Shown piece by piece: positions 26,746 to 35,349 of a DNA stretch of 40,777 nt. The notes under the pieces were generated by a model. That model ran no database searches. It saw only the letters and a program-made list of their open reading frames with translations, and was not told the origin of the DNA. The DNA comes from Lewinellaceae bacterium (GTDB taxonomy: Bacteria; Bacteroidota; Bacteroidia; Chitinophagales; Saprospiraceae), in contig JADJSY010000093.1 of NCBI GenBank assembly GCA_016711435.1, positions 1 to 40,777 of the forward strand. Direction: 5' to 3'. The stretch's first letter is position 1. Every line of letters starts with the position of its first letter. The position numbers and the translations under genes are program-made.

Positions 26746-26799
26746 TTTGATATTGTTTGTTTGGTAACGCATTGCCCTTTGTTTTTTGCCTTTTAAAAT

Positions 26800-28071
26800 A
26801 TGGGATGGTTTGACTCTTTTTCAACGGTATTCACCCCGTTTTTCATCGGCCTGCTGGTTTCGGCGGGTGTGGGGCTGATTATCGGGCTGGAGCGGGAATT
26901 CAACACCCACGACGAACCGGCGCATATCGGCGGCATCCGAACTTTTACTTTGGTGGCGTTGCTGGGTTACTGCTCGGCCTGGATCGGAAAAACGAGCAAT
27001 ATGGCGGTGCTGGTGGCAGTCATTGCGGGCTTTTTCCTACTGGTTGGCGTGGCGTATTACATTCAGGTAAAAGCGGGGAAAATGGGCCTGACCACTGAAC
27101 TGGCACTCATGATGACCCTGATGCTGGGCATATTTAATGCCTCCGGTCTGATGCGCGAATCCGTAGCAATTGTGGTGCTGATGACCTTAGTGTTGTCGTT
27201 GAAGGAACAACTCCACAACTTTATCCGGCAGATTACGGAGGAAGAGTTGTTTGCGTTTATCAAGTTTATTGTGCTGGCCCTGCTTGTTTTGCCGATGTTG
27301 CCCGACCAGTCTTTCGGTCCGCAAAACCTGCTGAACCTGCGCGACATGGGCTGGATTGTGGTACTGGTGTTGTCGCTGAGTTTTTCCGGGTACCTCTTGC
27401 TGAAATTCGGCAGTCCACATAAAGGCATATTGCTCACAGCCATCATCGGCGGTTTGTTTTCATCTACGATGATCGCCTGGGTTTTTTCGGCCAAAAGCCG
27501 CGAGCGAAAGGATTTGGCGCCTGCCTACGGCTCGGGCATTGTGCTGGCTTCTTCCATCATGTTTATCCGGGTGATGATCCTGTGCCTCATCTTTGCAACC
27601 CCGGTGGCGATGTCTTTGTTTTTCCCGCTGCTGCTGATGCTTTTAGTCAGTCTGGCGCCCGCCTGGCAGGTGTTGAAAAAAAACAAAAGCGCCGCTGAAG
27701 GCCCGAAACTATCTCCCGGCAACCCGCTGGATATTAAAAACGCTGTTTTTTTTGTGCTGCTGTACATTGCTGTTACGCTGTTTATGTACGCCTCGCGCCA
27801 ATGGCTGGGCACTGCCATGACGTATGTTTCCGGCGCTGTGGCAGGTATCGCCGATATTGATTCCATCACGATTGCCACCGCCAAATGGGCTTCCATCACG
27901 CCCGATTCGAACCGGCAAGCCAAAGTGATTATCCTGCTGGCTGTGATGTCCAATTCTATTTTTAAACTCTTGGTCAGTTTGTTCACGGGCGCGGCCGAGT
28001 TGCGCAAACCGGTGCTGCTGGGTTTCGGGCTGGTGCTGCTGGTGGGCGCGGGGATGCTGGCCTTTATGTAG
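26800..28071 (+). CDS. MgtC-family plus DUF4010 membrane protein
   Basis: 423 residues with about twelve hydrophobic helices. The N-terminal part (FFIGLLVSAGVGLIIGLERE, IGGIRTFTLVALLG) is an MgtC/SapB-type domain with the hallmark GLERE and GGIRTF. The C-terminal half is DUF4010 (GILLTAIIGGLFSSTMIAW, GIADIDSITIATA). Related proteins are inner-membrane and of unknown biochemical role, perhaps linked to Mg2+ or ATPase control. The start ATG at 26800 leaves a short N-terminus before helix 1. The stop codon touches the following word repeats. Confidence 0.9.
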   Translation: MGWFDSFSTVFTPFFIGLLVSAGVGLIIGLEREFNTHDEPAHIGGIRTFTLVALLGYCSAWIGKTSNMAVLVAVIAGFFLLVGVAYYIQVKAGKMGLTTELALMMTLMLGIFNASGLMRESVAIVVLMTLVLSLKEQLHNFIRQITEEELFAFIKFIVLALLVLPMLPDQSFGPQNLLNLRDMGWIVVLVLSLSFSGYLLLKFGSPHKGILLTAIIGGLFSSTMIAWVFSAKSRERKDLAPAYGSGIVLASSIMFIRVMILCLIFATPVAMSLFFPLLLMLLVSLAPAWQVLKKNKSAAEGPKLSPGNPLDIKNAVFFVLLYIAVTLFMYASRQWLGTAMTYVSGAVAGIADIDSITIATAKWASITPDSNRQAKVIILLAVMSNSIFKLLVSLFTGAAELRKPVLLGFGLVLLVGAGMLAFM

Positions 28072-28381
28072 AAGTGAGAGGTGAGAAGTGAGAAGTGAGA
28101 AGTGAGAGGTGAGAAGTGAGAGGGTGAGATACGTCCCCTTTAGCGGTTTGTATGTTTTTTGGCTTGGGTTTTTCAGGCCTGTAATCGTGAGTCGTGTTTA
28201 GTGTATCTGTTAGTGTTTAGGTGCCTCCATTTTGGCAACTGTTGAGTAGTTAAGGCAAAACTTCAAAACACGAAACAGTTGACACACTAAACACGATCCA
28301 GGATTACAGGCCTGAAAACCCATGCCAAAATAATAACCCGCCAAGGGGATGCTCTCACTTCTCACCTCTCACCTCTCACTT
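28072..28381. repeat. 310-bp imperfect hairpin between convergent genes (GTGAGAA words)
   Basis: From outside in: words GAAGTGAGAGGTGAGAAG, then TACGTCCCCTTTAGCGG, TTGGCTTGGGTTTTTCAGG, CCTGTAATCGTG, GTGTTTAGTGT; after about 60 bases the mirror runs ACACTAAACACGAT, GATTACAGGCCTGAAAACCC, ATGCCAAAA, CCCGCCAAGGGGATG and CTCACTTCTCACCTC words. The LytTR stop codon lies inside the last word. From both genes the words after the stop are C-free. Probably a bidirectional terminator. Confidence 0.9.
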
Positions 28382-29143
28382 CTATTTCCCGAGCCACGCC
28401 TTAAACCCCTCCACTTTTTCCCTGCTGATTAAAATATCTTCATTGTCCAAGGGATCTTTCAGGGTCACTTTCAGCCGGCTGTTGGAATACGCCACAGTGT
28501 CCTTAATCGCCCCAATGGATGCGATGTATTGCCGGTTGAGCCGGAAAAAACGCATCGGATCGAGCATGTCTTCCAATTGTTCGAGGTTGTAATCCACCAC
28601 GTATTTGCGTCCGTTCTGGTGGCGCAACCACACCACTTTGTTTTCTCCGAAAAAGAAGTCGATCTCGGAAGCATCCACGCTACTCAGGTGATCGCCGATT
28701 TTCACCATAAACCGGTTTTTGAACTGTACCGGCTGGATGGCCTGCATCATCTGGCGAATGACGTTGGTGTCTATCGGCGGGGCGGCTGCGCGCAGTTGGC
28801 GCAGTTTGGATAAAGCCTGCGCCAGGTCTTCCTGAGAAACGGGTTTCAGCAAGTAATCCACGCTGTTCACCTTGAATGCCTTGAGTGCATACGCATCATA
28901 AGCCGTTGTAAAAATGACCGGACAAGTGATACGAACCTGTTCAAAAATTTCAAAACTCAGGCCGTCGGCTAATTGAATATCAAAAAATGCCAGATCGGGC
29001 ATCGGGTTGGCGCCAAACCAGGCAACCGCCGCTTTCACCGAATCGAGTGTGGCCACTACTTCGATGGAAGGATCAACCCGCGGGAGTTTGGACAACAAGC
29101 CCCAGGCCGCTAAATCTTCGTCTTCTATGATGATAACACGCAT
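28382..29143 (-). CDS. LytTR-family response regulator
   Basis: 253 residues. Receiver domain with IIIEDEDLA, D55 in DLAFFDIQLADG, T79/T80 and K100 (DYLLKP). After a linker, a LytTR DNA-binding domain (about 140-250) with KNRFMVKIGDHLSSVD, VDYNLEQLEDMLDPMRFFRL, NRQYIASIGAIKD and ILISREKVEGFKAWLGK. LytTR proteins bind two direct repeats about 21 bp apart as dimers, and such pairs exist upstream of two genes nearby (31244-31274, 35387-35417). The kinase is the gene upstream on the same strand, about 90 bases away. The leader is built of G-free TCTCACC words. Confidence 0.94.
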   Translation of the reverse strand: MRVIIIEDEDLAAWGLLSKLPRVDPSIEVVATLDSVKAAVAWFGANPMPDLAFFDIQLADGLSFEIFEQVRITCPVIFTTAYDAYALKAFKVNSVDYLLKPVSQEDLAQALSKLRQLRAAAPPIDTNVIRQMMQAIQPVQFKNRFMVKIGDHLSSVDASEIDFFFGENKVVWLRHQNGRKYVVDYNLEQLEDMLDPMRFFRLNRQYIASIGAIKDTVAYSNSRLKVTLKDPLDNEDILISREKVEGFKAWLGK

Positions 29144-29146
29144 GAA

Positions 29147-29183
29147 TTAGAAGTGAGAGGTGAGAGGTGAGAGGTGAGAGACG
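29147..29183 (-). repeat. G-free leader words TCTCACC of the LytTR gene
   Basis: In sense orientation three TCTCACC words and TCTCACTTCTAATTC precede the ATG at 29143. The same word in complement follows the stop of gh30, of the MgtC-family gene and of this gene itself. Confidence 0.8.
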
Positions 29184-29233
29184 TAGCGTACACCATATTC
29201 TTTATGGCTTTTTTCCCTTTGTATTATGCTTTT

Positions 29234-30277
29234 TTAGTTTTTCAGCACGGGTACTTTTACGGTAAAAAAACCGTCGTGATCCGTTATTAACACTGCTTTT
29301 CCAGATAAAACCTGGTAACGTGCCTGGATATTGGCCAGGCCGATGCCAGTCGATTCCGGGAGGATTTTTTTGGCAGACAGGTTATTGCGAACGACAATCC
29401 ATTCCTCATTTTCAATAAAAATATCGATACGCAGCGGATTGGTTTTGGACACTTCATTGTGTTTCAAGGCATTTTCCAGCAACATCTGCAAGGTCAACGG
29501 CGCAATGTACCCCCGCGTATTGAGCGGAATGTCGATATGCAATTGCAGGGCCGCGCCGAAGCGAATATCCATCAAAAAATGATAGGCCCGGAGCGTTTCC
29601 AGTTCTTCTGCAATGGGCACTGCTTCCTTTTCCCGGCTGTCTAAGATGTAACGGTACACATCGGACAACTGCCGGATAAATTTTTCAGCCAGATCGGCGT
29701 CGCGGTGTACCAGCGACGAGAACACATTGAGGCTGTTGAATAAAAAATGCGGATTCACCTGGTTTTTCAACGCCTCGTACTTCGCCGAAATCTGTTCCTT
29801 TTTCAGGCGCTCGGCTTCCACCAGGGTTTCTTTCCAGTTAATCAGGAAACTGCGTCCGTGCAGAAACAGCGACACGGCAAACGTAATAATCAAAGTTGGG
29901 ATAAAATGCCTGGCCTGTACGTTCTGCATTAGCCCGAATAAATCCCAGCCGTAATCGTCGAAAGACCACAGCCAGATCACAAAAACGAAGGCTAGCGAGG
30001 TGTAGGCTACCGTAAAAAAAATGGAGATAAACAGCCGTTTCAACGGCGCTTCGGTCCAGGAAAACCAGCGGTCGAGCGCACTGCTCAGGTGGCCGTTGCC
30101 CAGCCAGAAAACAGCGGTGGCGAGGCCGTTTTTCCAAAGTAATGTGAACAATAAAAACCAACCGCCCTGTTTGTATAAATCCACCGGATTGCCAAAAATG
30201 ATAACCAATGCCACCCCGCCCATGACAGTGATTTTTAAAAAATCTGTGGCGAATTTTTTGATAACGGCGTTGTTCAT
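29234..30277 (-). CDS. LytS-type sensor histidine kinase
   Basis: 347 residues. Four membrane helices (about 14-32, 41-60, 82-104 and 125-141) followed by a coiled linker and the His_kinase domain with NQVNPHFLFNSLNVFSSL (His177). A HATPase follows with LQMLLENALKHNEV (N-box) and TGIGLANIQARY (G-box). It has no extracellular ligand domain of size, so it probably senses the membrane or a partner. The LytTR regulator follows on the same strand. It lies downstream of the TPR gene, whose promoter carries the candidate LytTR site, so the system may be autoregulated by read-through. Confidence 0.93.
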   Translation of the reverse strand: MNNAVIKKFATDFLKITVMGGVALVIIFGNPVDLYKQGGWFLLFTLLWKNGLATAVFWLGNGHLSSALDRWFSWTEAPLKRLFISIFFTVAYTSLAFVFVIWLWSFDDYGWDLFGLMQNVQARHFIPTLIITFAVSLFLHGRSFLINWKETLVEAERLKKEQISAKYEALKNQVNPHFLFNSLNVFSSLVHRDADLAEKFIRQLSDVYRYILDSREKEAVPIAEELETLRAYHFLMDIRFGAALQLHIDIPLNTRGYIAPLTLQMLLENALKHNEVSKTNPLRIDIFIENEEWIVVRNNLSAKKILPESTGIGLANIQARYQVLSGKAVLITDHDGFFTVKVPVLKN

Positions 30278-30289
30278 GGCGGCAATGAT

Positions 30290-30500
30290 AAGGAAAGGTT
30301 GGATGGTTTGAAAGGTTTGATGGTTTGGGAGGGTTTGATGGTTTGAAAGGTTTGATGGTTTGGGAGGGTTTGATAGTTTGAAAGGTTTGATGGTTTGAGG
30401 GTTTGAGAGTTTGAAAGGTTTGATGGTTTGATGGTTTGAGAGTGGTACCTAGGCCTTTTTCACCTCAAACCCTCAACAATCTCAACATCTTCAACAATCA
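30290..30500 (-). repeat. Long array of CATCAAACC leader words plus opposing trailer
   Basis: In sense orientation the kinase leader holds about a dozen 8-10-base words (CATCAAACC, TTTCAAACC, CTCCCAAACC), all G-free, over some 150 bases, ending GCCGCC before the ATG. Next to the TPR stop codon are C-free words (GTTGATTGTTGAAGATG, TTGAGGGTTTGAGG). The two sides can pair around the core CCTAGGTACC. Confidence 0.9.
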
Positions 30501-30504
30501 ACAA

Positions 30505-31152
30505 TTATTTTTTCGCAATCTGCTTCAGAAAATACGCATTTGTGTCTTTTCCCCAGTGCGGCATGATTGCCTCCGGTTTTTCCTTTTCAAATAACAAGGC
30601 TGCTTTTTCAAAAAACGGTTTGGCATTGGTTGCGCCGCCGCCGTAAAACTCCGGCATATTCATCGTGTACATGCCCTGCAAAAAAGGCGCGCGCGGATTA
30701 TTGGGGTTCATTCCGGCGGCTTTGCCCAGTTCAGCAAATACTTTGGGACTCAGTTCCTGGCCCTTCACCATCGGGTTTTCAGATACCCGGGCGATGAGAA
30801 TGTAGGCCTGCAAAACGGCAATTTCCGATTCGCCGGGCGCCAGCGTTTTGGCTTTATCCAGGCTCGTTTGGGCCACATCGATGGTTTCAAGCGCTTTTGC
30901 CGGGTTTTCTTTGAGTAAAATAAATGCGGCAGACAAGTGGCTCAAAGCGGCGTAATAATTGGGCAGCCATTCCTTCGGTTCTGCCGACGCGATTCGGGCA
31001 AAATCGTTGGCGACTTCCAGGTGTCGGGCGCTGGTTTGCGCCGAATCCAGGTGGGTGACGGCCTTGGTCATGGCAGCGTCGTATTTTGCATTTTGAGCAA
31101 AAAGGGAAGCGCCGATGAATAAAAAGGAAAACAATAACAGTGAATTTTTCAT
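30505..31152 (-). CDS. Secreted TPR-like protein
   Basis: 215 residues. Signal peptide MKNSLLLFSFLFIGASLFAQ, mature QNAKYDAAMTKAV. The rest is all-helical with TPR-like pairs (YDAAMTKAVTHLDSAQ, WLPNYYAALSHLSAAFILLK, ALETIDVAQTSLDKAKTLAP, EIAVLQAYILIARVS) and ends in FFEKAALLFEKEKPEAIMP. Secreted and periplasmic, role unknown; proteins of this sort often accompany the other genes of a LytTR regulon in Bacteroidota. It shares a two-repeat operator with the TonB receptor at 33163-35321, which suggests they act together. It is not the upstream partner of nhaA, which has its own leader. Confidence 0.85.
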   Translation of the reverse strand: MKNSLLLFSFLFIGASLFAQNAKYDAAMTKAVTHLDSAQTSARHLEVANDFARIASAEPKEWLPNYYAALSHLSAAFILLKENPAKALETIDVAQTSLDKAKTLAPGESEIAVLQAYILIARVSENPMVKGQELSPKVFAELGKAAGMNPNNPRAPFLQGMYTMNMPEFYGGGATNAKPFFEKAALLFEKEKPEAIMPHWGKDTNAYFLKQIAKK

Positions 31153-31204
31153 ATCCGTAGAATGCTTTTGTTGTTGACAAATACTTGTTTATCAATGAAT
31201 AGTA

Positions 31205-31274
31205 CAAAAGTATTCCAGCCATTTGCCGTAGAAAAATGAAGATGACTGAAGTGTCGAATCAGGGGAGTGAAGTG
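31205..31274 (-). promoter_or_regulatory. Promoter and candidate LytTR operator of the TPR gene
   Basis: Minus strand, 5' to 3': CACTTCACTC (31274-31265), 11 bases, CACTTCAGTC (31253-31244), then the -33 region ATCTTCATTTTTC and the -7 box TACTTTTG (31212-31205), a full match to the Bacteroidota TAnnTTTG. The two 10-mers differ at one position and have a 21-bp period, as expected for LytTR-dimer sites. The start codon is at 31152. Confidence 0.65.
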
Positions 31275-31315
31275 TGTTCATACCACACTACTGGGCATTT
31301 TGTTTACCAACACCC

Positions 31316-31348
31316 AGACCTATAGGGTTTCAAAAACCTTACAGGTCT
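31316..31348. repeat. Palindrome AGACCTATAGGGTTT / AAACCTTACAGGTCT
   Basis: A near-perfect inverted repeat of about 15 bases per arm with a short CAA-type loop, in the gap between nhaA and the TPR gene. It looks like a typical dispersed palindrome and may act as the nhaA terminator. Confidence 0.7.
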
Positions 31349-31386
31349 CATTTCACGAAAATGTAGGAGTGTGGTCTTTTGCCCCT

Positions 31387-32529
31387 TTACTTAGACGCCC
31401 GACAAACAACCAATGACCCCAACACCGCCGCCGCCACAGAGGCTGCTAAAATGGCGATTTTGGCCGTTTTGATCAGGGCCGGATCTTCAAAAGCAAGTAC
31501 GGTGATGAAAATAGACATCGTGAAACCGATACCGGCCAATATGCCGGCGCCTGTGAGCTGTTTCATGTTGATGTCACCGGGTTGGTTGGCAATCGACGTG
31601 CGTATGGCCAGCCAACTAAACAGCACCACACCCAGGGGTTTGCCGAGCAAGAGACCCAGAAATATACCCAGGCTCAGGCTTGAACCTAATGTATCTACAT
31701 CGGATGCGGAAAAAGCAATACCTGCGTTGGCCAACGCAAAAACAGGCATGACCAAATAGGCTACCGGCAGGTGCAGGTTATGTTGCAGCCCATACGACGG
31801 CGATGCCTCGTCGCCTTTGCCGAACGGAATGGCAAACGCCAGCAGAATACCCGTAACGGTTGGGTGGATGCCTCCCTGATACAGGCATATCCACAGCCCG
31901 ACCCCCAGCAGGAAATAGGGCCATAACACCCACACTTTCAGGCGATTGAGTAATAACATGACTAAAAAAATACCCGCAGCAGACCCCAGAGACGTCAGGG
32001 ATAGTCCCTTCGCGTAAAAAATACTGATGAGCAGCACGCCGCCCATATCGTCGATAATGGCGAGCGCGGTCAAAAATATTTTTAAGGAAAACGGCACCCG
32101 GTTACCCAGCAGGGATAAAATGCCCAGTGCAAAAGCAATATCGGTCGCCATTGGAATACCAAAACCGCCGATGCCGGGACCGCCTACATTAAAAAGTGCA
32201 AAAATGGCAACAGGTATAACCATTCCGCCGATGGCTGCGCTCACCGGAAGCATGGCAGCCTGTCGATTCGATAATTCTCCGATATACAGTTCGCGCTCGA
32301 TTTCCAGTCCGACCAACAGAAAAAAGAAGGTCATCAGACCATCGTTCACCCAAAACTCAAGGGATTTACCGCCGATTATCCAGTGTAAAGTATCCAAATA
32401 GGCATCATTCCACGATGAATTGGCGATAACCAGAGCCAGCACTGTGGCAAAAATAAGTATCAGCCCTCCGGTACTTTCCGAAGAGAAAAATTCTTTAAAT
32501 AGTTGAGTGATGCGGGTAGTGACAGCCAT
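31387..32529 (-). CDS. nhaA: Na+/H+ antiporter NhaA
   Basis: 380 residues, usual length. Eleven to twelve helices with the family signatures: FFFLLVGLEIERELYIGELS, the MATDIAFALGIL motif (D130), the paired aspartates AIIDDMGG (D160-D161) that bind Na+ or Li+ and protons, and GIFLGLLLGKPLGV with the conserved lysine. Electrogenic exchange of 2 H+ for 1 Na+ at the inner membrane, for pH and sodium homeostasis. The ATG at 32529 is preceded by AACTACTT in a G-free leader word array. The last residues LVVCRASK are short of an extended tail. It is not clustered with other transport genes. Confidence 0.97.
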   Translation of the reverse strand: MAVTTRITQLFKEFFSSESTGGLILIFATVLALVIANSSWNDAYLDTLHWIIGGKSLEFWVNDGLMTFFFLLVGLEIERELYIGELSNRQAAMLPVSAAIGGMVIPVAIFALFNVGGPGIGGFGIPMATDIAFALGILSLLGNRVPFSLKIFLTALAIIDDMGGVLLISIFYAKGLSLTSLGSAAGIFLVMLLLNRLKVWVLWPYFLLGVGLWICLYQGGIHPTVTGILLAFAIPFGKGDEASPSYGLQHNLHLPVAYLVMPVFALANAGIAFSASDVDTLGSSLSLGIFLGLLLGKPLGVVLFSWLAIRTSIANQPGDINMKQLTGAGILAGIGFTMSIFITVLAFEDPALIKTAKIAILAASVAAAVLGSLVVCRASK

Positions 32530-32530
32530 A

Positions 32531-32637
32531 AGTAGTTATCCGTTATTAGTTATCTGTTATCCGTGTTGATAATCAAGCATTTGTTTAAGTAGTTATCGGT
32601 TATTAGTTATCCGTGTTGATAATCAAGCATTTGCAAA
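32531..32637 (-). repeat. Tandemly duplicated leader of nhaA
   Basis: Two units, 32531-32586 and 32588-32637, each with AGTAGTTATC, GTTATTAGTTATC and GTGTTGATAATCAAGCATTTG on the plus strand. In nhaA sense orientation these are GATAACTAATAACGG words ending AACTACTTATG. The outer unit joins the composite repeat, so a leader plus repeat seems to have been duplicated or recombined here. Confidence 0.85.
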
Positions 32638-32860
32638 GAGTTTAGGCTAAACAAATTTGCCTGATATACTTAGTATGCGAATAATCGGATGTTCAGGGCT
32701 GGTTGACAAAGGGGCAGCGCCCCGGTAATATTTGTAGCATTTTCCAGTTAACCCAGGAATAGAGGGGCAGCGCCCCGATAATATTACCGGGGCGCTGCCC
32801 CTTTTGTTAGCCGGTTCCGGATGCGAAGCCTCTCGTAAATGTCTTACATTAGAAACTGCT
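32588..32860 (-). repeat. Composite palindromic repeat, copy 2, upstream of nhaA
   Basis: Opposite orientation to 24883-25198. On the plus strand: GGGGCAGCGCCCC at 32711 and 32764, GGGGCGCTGCCCC at 32789, with GGTTGACAAA, TATTCCTGGGTT (as complement) and TTAGCCGGTTCCGGATGCG, ending GTAAATGTCTTACATTAG. It has three 13-mers, against four in copy 1. The flanking order differs slightly, so the two are mosaics. Confidence 0.9.
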
Positions 32861-33162
32861 GGGCTTACAGCCAACCGGTCGATAATTTATTGATTATCAA
32901 TTTTTTATAACCGAAATCTCTCGATTCATGTATTACTACTCACCATGAAATCGATGGCCTGTTTTTTAGGGAATGTTCAAAAATGTGTAGCACACCTTCA
33001 TCTGGGCCTTGATTATCAATCAATTACGTGAGGTGTGCCACACTTTTCTGAACACTCCCATTTCTTTAACGTTAGAAAAAGGCGTTTGTTCGCCGAACAT
33101 CCTGAAAACATCTCCATTTAATGAGTGTCAAATCGTTCCTCAATCCTCATCCCTCATTCCTT
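32861..33162. other. Gene-free gap with a large hairpin before the TonB receptor's stop
   Basis: GGGAATGTTCAAAAATGTGT, then AGCACACCTTCA (32969-33000), is mirrored by TGAGGTGTGCCACACTTTTC and TGAACACTCCC (33029-33059). Arms are about 31 bases with four or five mismatches around a 28-base loop holding TTGATTATCAATCAA. It lies downstream of the TonB receptor gene and probably terminates it. The remainder holds CTCATCCCTCATTCC words next to the receptor stop. Confidence 0.8.
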
Positions 33163-35321
33163 CTAAATATCCACCTTCGTCGTCTCCGCCGCTTTATACC
33201 GCTGACCGAAATTAATAAACAACCCGACGAACAGGAAATGTTTGGCAGGCGGCGTAATCGCCCGGGCAGCAAAACGCCCGTCGGGGCCGGGCGCCGCCGC
33301 AAACTGGTAGCCGTACACCTGATCGGATCCCAGAATATTGGTGGCCGAAACGTACAGGATGGTGAAATGCCCACCCAGATTGGTCAGGTAACTGGCGTTC
33401 ACACTCAAGTCGTTGTAAACGGGCGTGCGACCGGTATTGAAAGAGCCGGTGTTGGGGTCGTTGAAAGGCCTGCCCGACTGAAAAGCATACGTAGCGCCGA
33501 AGGCCGTGTTTAATGCCTGAAAACCAGTGTTTGTACACCACCGATGCATTGTGCGTCGCGGCAAAAGTGGGCACTGCCGAGGTCGGGAAATCGCGGTAAT
33601 CGCGTTTGGTGTCTAAGTAAGAATAGGAAATCCAGTAATCGCCGCGTTTGATCGTTTTTTGGTCGCGGAAAAACACGTCGATGCCGCGTGCATAACCGTC
33701 GCCGCCGTTATTGGATAAATAGGTATCCGGATCGGTTTTGACCAGATTTTTATACGTTTTGAGGTAGCCTTCCACCCGGACGTGTAGCCGTTGCGGATGC
33801 GCTGGTAATTGGCCATATAATGTGTGGCCCGCTCAAATTGCAGATCGGTATTGCGGCGCAACAGGTCGTATTCCGGGTTTTGGTAAAACTGTCCGAACGC
33901 CATCGCGACCTGTTCATTCGGCCCCAGAATATAGGCTGCGGAAAGGCGCGGCGCGAGGTTTGCTTTTGCAGCAGCCCCGAATGCTCGGCGCGCAGCCCCA
34001 CGCGGGCCACAATTTTGGAAGAAATAAACAGGTCCGATTCTGCAAAAGCCGCCCCGTATTGTTCTTTCCGCTGAACATTAAACTGCGTAAAATCCGTATC
34101 GCGGAAATACTCGTCGTACCGGCCGGACAGGTATTCAGCGCCCATTTTCAGCCGGAAACTGCGGCTGAACGAGCGGTTCAGCGTAAAACGCATCTGGGTC
34201 GATTGCTGGATTTTGTTCTGCGCAAAATTACTTCCAATGGAATCGCGGTTCCAGGTATAAGCCAGTCCGGCAAACAAAGTCCATTTGTTGATCTGCCCGC
34301 GGTAAGACGTGTTCACATACAAATTATCGGCCAGCAAAGACAGCGGGGTTGTTTGTTCAGGCTGAAACGCATCGGGGTAGTTCATACGCATGGCCGATCG
34401 GTTGGCGGAGCCGTACAGTTTGAACATGCCTTCGTTTTTGGTCTGGTGACGCAGGATGAGTTCGCCGCCGCCCGACTGTGGCGCTTTGATCCAATCGATA
34501 TTTTGCGACAACAAAGCAAAATACGGCGCCAGGTTGCTATAACTGCCTGACAAAGAAGCGGATGTATTTTTCCAGCGACGGGTATGCGACAAACCGCCGC
34601 CAACGCTCATCAGCGACAAACCGGTGTTGTTTTTGGGCGCCAGGTCTTCCGTTTGCAGGATCAGGGCCGAGGAAAGCGCCTGTCCGTATTCCGCCGAATA
34701 GCCGCCCGTGGAAAACATGGTTCCTTTGAACAGAAACGGCGAAAAGCGGTTGCGCGCAGGCACATTGGGTACCGAACTGTTGTACGGGTTTTGCACCAGT
34801 AGTCCGTCGATGAAGGTACGGGTTTCGTAGCCCGCACCGCCGCGCACGAGGATTTGTCCCGACTCGCCGTTGCGGGTGACGCCGGGCAGGGTAGCGATGG
34901 CCCCTGCTATGTCAGCCGTGGCACTGGCCGTGAGGGCGATGTCGATGGGTGTCAATACCACGGCCTTTTTGCGGTCGCCGGCAGCCTCGAAGGAACCGGC
35001 GGAGATGACCACTTCCTGCAAGGCGGAAGCGCTTTCTTTCAAGCGCGGGGCAAGTTTCAGGGCGGCATTTGACAGCGTCACCGTTTGCCGGAAAGTATCG
35101 CAACCGAGGTAAATGACTAGCAGTTTTTGCGCGCCCAGTTCCTCGCTGCGAAAAGAAAAGAACCCGTTGAGGTCGGTGGTCGCGCCGTCGTAAGTGCCTT
35201 CCAGCAACACGTTCGCGCCGATAACGGTGTCGCCTTTGGTAGTGAGGACGGTGCCGGACAGGGTGCTTTGGGCGCTGATGTAAAACGGGAAAAACAGTAT
35301 GATGAAAAAGCCGATGCGCAT
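33163..35321 (-). pseudogene. TonB-dependent receptor with N-terminal regulatory domain, three frame breaks
   Basis: About 720 residues when read through. Start ATG at 35321 gives the signal peptide MRIGFFIILFFPFYISAQS; a CarboxypepD_reg-like domain (STLSGTVLTTKGDTVIGANV, DLNGFFSFRSEE) leads to a plug (QEVVISAGSFE, LPGVTRNGESGQILVRGGAG, FIDGLLVQNPYN) and a barrel whose last strand is HFLFVGLFINFGQRY. Frame changes at TTTT 33964-33967 (restores QKANLAPRLSAAYILG), near 33780 (RVEGYLKTYKNL) and near 33520 (LNTAFGATYAFQSGRPF). The gene is probably whole in the cell. It has no SusD-like partner. Its promoter carries the same operator as the TPR gene. Confidence 0.88.
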
Positions 35322-35349
35322 AGATCTGAGTAGTTTCTTTTTGATGCAA

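Noticed and set aside
25712..26824. 370-codon minus-strand open frame opposite gh30
   Set aside because: It is an antisense shadow made possible by the GC-rich third positions of gh30; the N-terminal part comes from repeats.
30290..30440. Word array as minisatellite slippage or phase-variable coding repeat
   Set aside because: The words are degenerate, outside any frame, and paired with a complementary trailer; simple slippage would give uniform units.
24883..32860. Composite transposon flanked by the inverted repeats
   Set aside because: No transposase or integrase is inside, no target-site duplication was seen, and the repeat copies are mosaic rather than identical.
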